Positions 33,652 to 43,700 of a DNA stretch of 64,000 bases are shown here, one piece after another. The stretch is from Azorinus chamasolen (Eukaryota; Mollusca; Bivalvia; Cardiida; Solecurtidae): contig OY755247.1 of NCBI GenBank assembly GCA_963576725.1, positions 15,564,526 through 15,628,525 on the forward strand. Reading direction: 5' to 3'. The translations under genes and the position numbers were made by a program. Below the pieces are notes generated by a model. The model was not told the DNA's origin. It ran no database searches and saw only the letters and a list, made by a program, of their open reading frames with translations. Position 1 is the first letter of the stretch, and each line of letters begins with the position of its first letter.

Positions 33652-33704
33652 GAAACTTTTGTGTAACTTGCCCCAACCTACATGTATGTCCTGCCAAGGG
33701 TGAC

Positions 33705-33782
33705 CTGATTTGCAAACAGCTTGGATGCAGATGAGACACCAGTTAACTCCGAGTCTCATCAGGATCCAAGCTGTTTAACACT
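33705..33782. mobile_element. HP-H palindrome
   Basis: AGCTTGGATGCAGATGAGAC and GTCTCATCAGGATCCAAGCT. Confidence 0.75.
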
Positions 33783-33794
33783 CTGTCAGTTGTC

Positions 33795-34043
33795 TTAACC
33801 CTTTACTACATGAATATTCATGTAAGAAATAATGGCATCATGAATATTAATTAGATTAATTTTTAGAATAGCAAATGGACACAAGAATGTTTAGCCACAG
33901 CAGAACCTGCAGAAACATATCTATATTATTTCATAAGCAAACAGAGCACACCCTGATCAGACGGCTCCTACAGGGACTGTCTGATCTGGGTCTACTCTGT
34001 GTGCAAAGGCGTAGAATGACATATTTATGGAGAAAAGGGTTAA
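33795..34043 (-). mobile_element. PB-A2, full length
   Basis: 249 bp; apex CGGCTCCTACAGGGACTG, GAGCACACCCTGATC left arm. Confidence 0.9.
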
Positions 34044-34249
34044 GTATCAGAAGTTTGAAAAAATAAAGCAGATCAGAGTTTGAGCGGACATTGTTTTTCA
34101 GCAGGATAAGGGTAAACTTGATATAACTGAGTCCAAAAAATATTACACGCAGATCACCGGCCCAGATCATATTCCGTACACAGTGTGTTTGATATATGGT
34201 GTAGCCTTGCAATCCTATGGTCCATCCTTCCCCCTGAACATGATGCCAT

Positions 34250-34390
34250 TAACCCATTCAATGCCAGCATTGTTGTCTGCTCTGGAAACTTTGTCGTCTG
34301 CTGGACACATTGTTGACTGCTGGACACATTGTCAACTGCTGAACACTATTTCGTCTGCTTCAAGTTAGTCTGCTTGAAGTTTTAGAGAGC
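34250..34390. repeat. short tandem array, GTCTGCTGGACACATT type
   Basis: TTGTCGTCTGCTGGACACAT, TTGTTGACTGCTGGACACAT, TTGTCAACTGCTGAACACTA: three to five 20-bp units starting just after a TTAACCCATT end. Confidence 0.7.
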
Positions 34391-34424
34391 ACACTTGTCC
34401 AATTTCTTTATAAAACAATAAACA

Positions 34425-34494
34425 GTGTCAAACAGTTTGGATCCTGATGAAAGGTCGAGTTACTCTGCGTTTCATCTGGATCCAAACTGTTTGA
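34425..34494. mobile_element. HP-H palindrome, just 3' of rab18
   Basis: CAGTTTGGATCCTGATGAAA and TTTCATCTGGATCCAAACTG; the two arms differ at CCTGAT/CCAGAT. Confidence 0.8.
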
Positions 34495-34626
34495 ATACAT
34501 CACAGACCCACCTTCATGACACTGAAGAGGTTAAGCATAATCCATATATCTCTGCAGCATTGTTGGAGAGTTTGTACTATTACACAGTACATTTCTACCA
34601 GTCTATTCCTCATACAGCTGAGCCTA

Positions 34627-34731
34627 TCAAACGACACAGTAGCCACCACAAGCCCCACCCCCAGCATTCCCATTGTTAGTCAGAGTCATACCTCCTTTAT
34701 CTGTCTCCCATAAGCCTGGTGTCTGTATAAT
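34627..34731 (-). CDS. rab18: rab18 exon 7 and stop
   Basis: IIQTPGLWETDKGG then MTLTNNGNAGGG and ACGGYCVV-stop (TGA at 34627-34629). Hypervariable tail with prenylatable cysteines at residues 197 and 201. The frame is fixed by the preceding LVEK|IIQTPGLWE junction. Confidence 0.92.
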   Translation of the reverse strand: MIQTPGLWETDKGGMTLTNNGNAGGGACGGYCVV

Positions 34732-37700
34732 CTGAAAAATAGAGAAAAGAATATACTAAGATGCATAGCAACAGATGAATGTGCATACTCAGATACTAAA
34801 ATTGTCATTTCTCCACCAAACCGTATGTGACCATTCTTTAGAATCGTCTTGAAGAGACGGTTATTATTGAAATTGTTTTAATTTACACATATTATCTGGA
34901 CCTATGTAAGATGGTCAATTATTTCTATAATACAGGCAAACTCTTTGCGTCGTCTAATCAATTGTCATCTGTTGCTCAATTGAGCAGATGTTGAGACCGA
35001 GTGAATCTCAGATCAGGCCCCATGTTTACTTATGGAATAATACAGATAAGCATCTTCAGTTCCAGCCATGGTAATTAACCCTTTCCCTGTTCTATGTTTA
35101 TTACAAATTTCAATACCTAATGAATATTCATGAACAAAATAGTTATAATGAAATACAGGAAGGTGGAGCATTGTAGCCATTTTAGAAACTAAAGAAACCG
35201 ATCTATCAAATTCCAAGAGCAAACGGAGTAGACCCTGATCAGACGGCTCCTAGAGGAGCCATCTGATCTGGGTCTTCTCTGTTTGCAAATGCGTGAATAC
35301 ACGTTTATATGAGGGAAAGGGTTAAATCCCTTGTTCAGGATGCTGTTAAAAAATCTTGGATTGGTACGGTCATTATTTCTTACAGGAAACACTGAAATGT
35401 TTAAAGGATAATTTTGAATTTATTTATAACAGTTAAATAATGTAGTAATAGTAGTCTTGCCCGATATCGTCCTTTTTTCCATACACTCACCTTTTCTACA
35501 AGTTCTTCATAGGCACACTGTACTCCCTCCTTCGTCTTTGCGCTAGCCTCGATAAATAACATTTGGTGCTTCCTGGCGAACTTCAATCCATCCTCCTTAC
35601 TAACTTCTCTCTTGGACTGAAAGAAAAATTAACAATGAAAAATTCAAGAACATGTAGTTGGCTCCAACAAATCATTCAAATGGCCAACTACAAAATTAAT
35701 GAGTCATTAAAAAAAGTCAACTACAGTAAAACCTGTGTTAAGCGGCCAGTCAAGGGAAGAAGCCAAATTGACCACTTAAGCGAGGTGACCACTTAATCAA
35801 GGGGTGGATATTTTGGGAGATTTTTCTGTTTGGTCAGACAAACGGAAAAGATATCTACATGTACTTTAATGTCTTATCCAAAAGATCATGTATTTTATCC
35901 CTGTAAATACAGGTAAAATACAGCATGTACTGTAAATTGCATGCACAAAAGAAAAAATAAACATCAGGCAGAATCATTTGACACATCCTGAAATACAAAT
36001 GTACATGTCTACACTTCACTTGATTCTCTAACGTGAGGAACTTACGTTTGGAAAGGGTGTGAATATTTTGCTTTGATGTTATCTCTTTTGATTCAGTAAC
36101 ATGCAGACAAACTTCTCAACACCTCAATATTTGCATATTTAACAGGTAAAGGAGTTGAAAGGATTATCAGGCCATCGATTATAATCTTGCCCTAAAGCCA
36201 AGGTCAACGCTTGGTTTATTTAGTTCACTTCCGACATAACGAAAAACACCGAAGCGGCCAATCTATGCACTTTCCCGAATGAACGTTTGTTTCCGAAGCG
36301 GTCACGATATTTCGATCGGCGATTTCCGTAATGTCCGAAAGTTACGATGGGCAGCCTCCATTTTCACAGGTGTCAGCTGGCAGTGTGTATTGGGTTTTCA
36401 CACATTTCAATCTGGCCGCCAGGCTGTCTGCTGGATGTCTAATGGGGTCGAAATATAGGGTTTGGGGTGAAATATGGTGGCTGCTGGCCGCGGAAGGAAG
36501 GTGACCGTCTAAATCGGGTGCATTTTTGTCAGGAGGATTTCAAACTGACTGTTAAGACGAGGTGACCGTTCCTTTAAGGTGACCGTTAGGTCAAATCTTA
36601 CTGTACTAACAAGTCTCCTAGGCTAACTACTAACACGTCATTTAAACGGCCAACCACTAATGCATCATTCAAAAGGTCCATTACTAAGGCGTCATTCAAA
36701 AGGCCAAATACTAACAAATCATTCAAACAGCTAGCTACTAACAAGTCATTAAAACAGCTAAAAACTAACAAGTCATTAAAACAGCCCAAAACTAACAAGT
36801 CATTAAAACAGCCCAAAACTAACAAATCATTCAAACAACTAGCTACTAACAAGTCATTAAAACAGCCCAAAACTAACAAATCACTCAAACAGCTAGCTAC
36901 TAACAAGTCATTAAAACAGCCAAAAACTAACAAATCATTCAAACAACTAGCTACTAACAAGTCATTAAAACAGCCCAAAACTAACAAATCATTCAAAGAA
37001 GCTAGCTACTAACAAGTCATTAAAACAGCCCAAAACTAACAAATCATTCAAACAAGCAACTACCAATGAGTCATTCAAAAGGCGGGAAGAATCTAGTATA
37101 TTTCATCCCTTTGTGTTACCTCGGGTCACAAGCCACGATTGTGAAATAACTGGCGATCATAAATTGTTCAGTAGACGGATTTCAAGCGGTGACATGTTTT
37201 ATCTTATCATTCCTATAAGTGGCTTGGATTTTCTATATGAAAATAAGAAAATAAAGCAGGGGTTTTGGGACAGTAGCCCCTGACAGAACAACAACATCCT
37301 GCCAATTGCAAGTATTCTGATGTCATTAGTTACGTCATCGTTTGTTTTCCGCAACTAACATATTATATTTTGCGGTAAAAACTGGGGTCCGCTATACTAG
37401 ATGTGTTCCCAAAAGGCAATTGAGGAGTAAGTTTTTAGGATGGCAAAGTGTGTCAGCATCTTACTAAGATTTTAACTACATGTATTTGACTATGTGTTCT
37501 GCATATTAAGAATAATCAGGGTTACCTTGTATTATAAGAACATTTAGTGAATGAAGAATGAAATTTTGTGCAATTAATAATTTGCTGGCCATGCTGAGAA
37601 TAAAATATATCCAACCTGGTCTATCTTGTTGCCCACCAACATTTTAATGAGATCATGTTTGGTTGAAAATGTCTCCAGTTCATTCAACCAGGCGTCTAAC

Positions 37701-40700
37701 TTGTTGAAAGAGCTTTTACTGCATACATCATACACTGCAAAGAAACAACACAAAACAGTCATATATATCGTGCCACCTTTAAATAATTATTTAACCCTGT
37801 CCTTCATATAAACATCTTTGCAAACAGAGTAGACCAAGATCAGATGGCTCCTATACTTTGCAAACAGAGTAGACCCAGATAAGAGGGATCCTATACTTTG
37901 CAAACAGAGTAGACCCAGATCAGATGGCTCCTATACTTTGCAAACAGAGTAGACCCAGATCAGACGGCTCCTATACTTTTCAAACAGAGTAGACCCAGAT
38001 CAGAGGGCTCCTATACTTTTCAAACAGAATAGACCCAGATCAGAGGGATCCTATACTTTTCAAACAGAGTAGACCTAGATCAGTGGGCTCCTATACTTTT
38101 CAAACAGAGTAGACCCAGATCAGAGGGCTCCTATACTTTACAAACAGAGTAGGCCTTGATCAGATAGCTCTTATAGGAGCCTTCTGATCAGGGTCTGATC
38201 TGTTTGCTTATGAAATTATAATAGATCAGACTCTACAGTTTCTATCAATACCAAAAAACCCTTTATGGTCACAGACAAGGTCACAGAGACACTAAAGTAG
38301 TATACAATACTTCTAGGTCCCAAGATGCACTCACACTATAAATTCAGAAATCCTAACTCATTGGGTTGAGGATATATCATCTGGACAATTTTCAGACATT
38401 TATTTTTACTAAAACTGAGGTCATGATCAATGCAAAGGTCACAGAGACCCCAAACTAGTATGTGTCACTTCCCCTTCCCAAGATGCACTTACACAATAAA
38501 TTTTGAAATCCTAATCCATGGGGTTGAGGATATAATCATCCAGACAAAATTCCAGACAAATTTCTACTAAAATAGGAGTCAAGGTCAAGATCACAAAGAC
38601 ACCAAAGAATGAAAGTAGTATGTGACACTCTGCCTTCCCATAATGCACCCATACAGGAAAATTAAAAAGCCTTACCCAAGTGGTTGAGGAGATATCATCT
38701 GGAAAAAAATCCGGACAGACAAAGAGAGTGCAAACCTACAGTCCCCCTCTGGTGGCCGATGGGGGATTAATAGAGGGTTAATACATGTTTTTTCGGCCAA
38801 TAACATCTGCAGTGTCCCGAGGGACTGTTGTTGGCCTGAGCCCGAAGGGCGAGGGCAACATACAACATTTCTGAGGGCACTGCAGATGTTATTGCCCGGA
38901 AACAAACGTATATTAACGCTATTCTTGCATAAAATCATTTTCTGCTTTCCTGCATCAATTCAATTCTTCCAAATACAAGCAAAACTATACACTTCTTTGA
39001 CACTTTGTTCGATTTATGCTGATTCCAGGCCACTGTTTTCTTTCTGACGTCATTTCATGATTGTATCAAATACCATTTACACGGAATTTCATTCAAAATG
39101 TCTATCACTAAAAACAGTTCATTGTCGGTGCCCCTGAAATACTGGCACCGTTCACATAGCTTATGTCAAAACACCATATAGCATTCGCATCCATTGTTTA
39201 CCTTAGGCCCCGAATAGGTTAAAACCGGTCAACAATAGCGTGCGAGCACGAGAATCGCCTTGTTAATACATGGTCTAGCGGGACTACAACAGCACGTTTT
39301 ATGCAAGAATAAACTTTAACGACTGCAGCAAATGAATATGAAATGAATATGAAATGAATATGAAATGAATATACAATGTATTACCTACCGTGGAAAGTGT
39401 TAACAGACAACTGATCAGCTGAACTCACCTAGTATAACACCTTGTGCCCCTCTGTAGTAACTGGGTGTGAGAGTTCTAAATCGTTCCTGGCCAGCAGTGT
39501 CCTGTCAAACATATTAACTTCATGAATATTCAAGTAAGAAGTACTGTAATGACATCATGCATATTAACCCTTCGCTTGCTATTCGCGTCAATGTACCTAC
39601 CTGTAAATAGTGAAGACCCAGATGAGACAGCTCCCACAGGAGCTGTCTCATCAGGGTCTGCACTATTTACAAGTTGATTGTGCAACCAGTGCACTCCACA
39701 GCAGTGATTGCACAGCGAAATACTTGTACACAGTGAAGATATATGTAATTATACAACAGGGCATGGGTAAAGAAGGAGAAATGTATTTTAAAATTCAGCA
39801 AGCGAAGGGTTAATAAGCCGTATTTTTAAAACACATAAATACATGAATATTTAACCGAGACAGAATGTGTACAATTGGATATAGTCTATGTTGTAGGCAA
39901 ACAGCAGACCCTGATACTCCTGTAGGAGCCATCTGATCTGGGTCTACTCTGTTTGCAAAGGCATTAAAAGGCGTACTTATCGAGGAAAGGGTTAAATTGC
40001 CTCTGAGCGACGATTCTGATGAGTACCAACATTATCATGTTTGGCTGAGAAATGTTAATATAGATAGAACAGAAATTCTCTTATATTCAGCTCTGTCAGT
40101 TACCATGTTTCTAAGCTAAGTCTTCACATATGTTTATTGAAACTTTATTCATCAGAAGCACCAGTACATTATCATCTCATCTGGATCAGAAGTGTGGTAC
40201 ACTGTTTTGCAATGTCTAAATGCCTTTTGGTTTAACTCTTCCCATGTTCAATATTTATGTTTAACCCTTTCCCTCATATAAACGTGTTTTCACGCATTTG
40301 CAAACAGAGTAGACCCAGATCAGACGGCTCCTGTAGGAGCCGTCTTATCAGGGTCTGCTCTGTTTGCTAGTGGAAACTGAAAATATCTGTTTCTTTACTT
40401 TTTAAAATGGCTATAATATTCCACCATCCACATTTCATTATAACTATTTGACCATGAATGTTCAGTAGGTATTGAAATTTGGAATAAACACAAAACAGGG
40501 AAAGGGTTAAAGAAATTATGACATCATGAAAACATGTATTTATCAGCTGAAGTATTTTCAAGCTAAAAGTGCTGTCTGACCTGGGTCTACTCTGCAAATG
40601 TGTGAAAACATGTTTATATGAGAGAAAGGGCTGAGAAACAGTAATTACTGCAAAAACTTACCCAAATTGCAAGCTTTGTTTTGTTTCCATCCACTGTTAT

Positions 40701-43700
40701 AGTCTTGACTTTGAAGTCTACCCCTGGAAAAAGAGTATTACAATTTACAGTAAAACCTCTCTATAACAACCATTAAATTACATCAAGTATTTTGTGTTAA
40801 AGGCAGGCGGCTGCTTAAAGCAAGGTGAAAGTAAAACAGAACGCTCCTATAGGAGCGTTGTGTTTTACTTTCACCTTGCTTTAAGCAGCCACTTGTCCTA
40901 AATACCAACTAATTAACACAATTCAGTGGCCATTATAGAGAGGTTTTACTGCATACAATGTATTTCATTTTGTTACCTAAAATCTGCATAACATTAACAC
41001 TTTACTCCATGAATATTTATGTTAACCCTTCTCTTGCTGAATTTTAAAATACAGTTCTCCTTCTTTACCCATGCCCTGTTGTATATTTACATATATCTTC
41101 ACTGTGTACACGTATTTTGCTGTGCGATCACTGCTGTGGAGTGCACTGGTTGCACAATCAACTTGTAAATAGTGCAGACCCTGATGAGACAGGTAGGTAT
41201 ATTGACGCGAATAGCAAGCGAAGGGTTAAGAAATAACAGCATTACGAATATTAACCCTTTCCCTCATAATTATAAACGCGTTTTCGTGCATTTGCAAACA
41301 GAGTAGACACAGATCAGAAGGCTCCTATAGGAGCCGTCTCATCAGGGTCTGTTCTGCTTGCTAATGGAATTCGATAGATCGGTTTCTTTACTTTCTAAAA
41401 TGGCTACAATGTTCCACCTTCTATATTTCATTATCACTTTTGTGTTCATGAATATTCAGTAGGCACTGAAATTTGAACAAAATATAGAACAGGGAAAGGG
41501 TTAATTAGACTATTTTTATAAAGGCACATGGGCATAGGAATTGTTGGCTATAGTAGAAACTGGAGAATCTTATTTATAAGCAAACAGAGCAGACCTTGAT
41601 TAGACAACTCCTACAGGAGCCGTCTGATCTGGGTCTACTCTGTTTGCAAAGTCATAGAAAGGTGTATTTATGGAGTAAAGGGTTAACCCTTTCCCTCATA
41701 TAAATGTGTTTTCACGCATCTGCAAACAGAGTAGACCCAGATCAGACGGCTCCTAGAGGAGCCGTCTGATCAGGGTCTACTCTGTTTGCTAACAGAATTT
41801 CAAAGATCTGTGTCTTTACTTTCTAAAATGGTTACAATGCTCCACCTTCCATATTTCATAATAACCTTTTTGTCCATGAATATTCACTAGGTATTGAAAT
41901 TTGTAATAAATATAGAACAGGGAAAGGGTTAATTCTTAACTCCATGAATATTCATGTCAGACATAATGACTATATGAATATTAACTACACATAGTTAGAC
42001 TTTTATAATGGACACAGAAATATTTGGCCAAGACAGACATCGTTCTCAAGTTTTTGATTGGTCAGATTTGAGCCTTTGGCTCAAATCTGACCAATCAAAA
42101 GCTTGAGAACTCAAATCTGACCAATCAAAAGCTTGAGAACGAACTCAGACTCAACTAAAAAGCTTTATAAGCATGGACCCAGATCTATACTATGTAAATG
42201 ACGTTGGCAACATAGCAGATCCTGATCTGGGTCTACTCTATTTGCAAAGGTGTCAATAGGTGTCTTAATGGAGTAAAGGTTTAATTATATGATGTCTACA
42301 AAAGTTTTTAAACTTGTTGTCTGCTTCAAATTTCACAGTACATGTATGTTTTTTCCATTTCCTTTCAATTGGACAGTTGTGAAGTCAAATAGACTCTGAG
42401 TAATTTAACAGCTCTTATCGATCCTGTCTGCAAGATAAGTGTGTGACAAATTAGCTTTTCACATGCTGAGCCTGTCTTGGCTGGTATTTGTAACCAGCTT
42501 AGATCCAGATTGATGAGATGCCAGGTAACTCGGCGTCTCATCAGTATCTATTTGACAGCAGACACTGTTTGAAATTCAGTCAAAAGTTTCTCAAAAGTTT
42601 GATCAAATCGGAAGTCAGTGAATAGTTCAGCAAATCAGAGTCCAAGAAGATATTTATTCAACATGAGAAATGTTAACTATCTACTTGCATGGCATACAGT
42701 GCATAAGTTTTATCACTGGACAAGATAGGATAAGTAAAAATAAACCTACATGCACCTGCATACTAGGTGGTGAAAGATGTCAATGTACTTGTCCATATTG
42801 AGTAATACAGTAAAACCTCTCTAAACCAAATCGATGGCTTGGTGCAAAACTATTCTAACTCCTTCACTTTAGTGAAGGAGTTAGAATAGTTTTGCACCAA
42901 GCCCTCGAAATGCTCAATTTAATATAAATATCAGACTAGTGGCAGCTTAATGCAGGGTGAAAGTCAAGCTGAGTGCTCCTCTTGGAGATTTCTGTATTAC
43001 TTTCACCCTGCATTAATCAGCCACCTGCCTAAAAGTATCTAAATTCCTCTCTTCTAGAATTCCAGTTAAGAGGGATTCTACTGTATTGGATAGTCAGATG
43101 ATAACTGGTATGGATTGATGTATGTTTTCAATGAAAGTACACAGTAACACTTTCAAAAGTTTCACACTGTGTGGATCTAGATCAAATGTTAACAGACAAA
43201 CCTTCAAAACTATTTCCCTAGATATACATCATGTACATTAATCATATTCAGATAGATGCCTTTTGACCCCTTTTAAACCTCTCCAAAACCGGAATTCTAG
43301 TAGAGAATAAATTAGATACTTTAAGGCAGGTGGCTGCTTAATGCAAGGGGAAAGTAATTCAGAAAGCTCCTCTAGGAGCTTTCTGCAAGACTTTCACCCT
43401 GCATTAAACTGCCACCTGTCTCCAAGTCCGATATGTATACTAAATTGAAGGTCCGATTTAGAGAGGTTTAACAATTGATAAATGTTTGGATTCCTCTCAT
43501 CCCTGGACAATCCCTATTCATGGAAATTTCTTACAGAATGCAGGCCTTTTTCTGGCAATTTTGAGAAAACTGCATTTTAATAATTGGGAATTCTTTAACA
43601 TGTATAACTAAATGACTTAGAATGCATTTTTGGTCCAATTTTAAACCTTAATTTCATTGTTTAGCATATTAATCAAAATTTGGTCACTATTTTGAATTTT

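Larger units (their letters stand above)
40994..41686 (-). mobile_element. PB-A2 host with two nested elements
   Basis: TTAACACTTTACTCCATGAA, then PB-C, then GAAATAACAGCATTACGAATA, then PB-A1, then TTAGACTATTTTTATAAAGG to GAGTAAAGGGTTAA. Joining the pieces restores one PB-A2. Confidence 0.9.

Noticed and set aside
36598..36996. 132-codon frame with repeated LLVLGCFND
   Set aside because: Shadow of the 27-bp intronic minisatellite, whose period is a multiple of three.
37821..38160. hairpin arm array as a CRISPR-like or tRNA-like array
   Set aside because: Units are contiguous copies of one MITE arm with no variable spacer between them.
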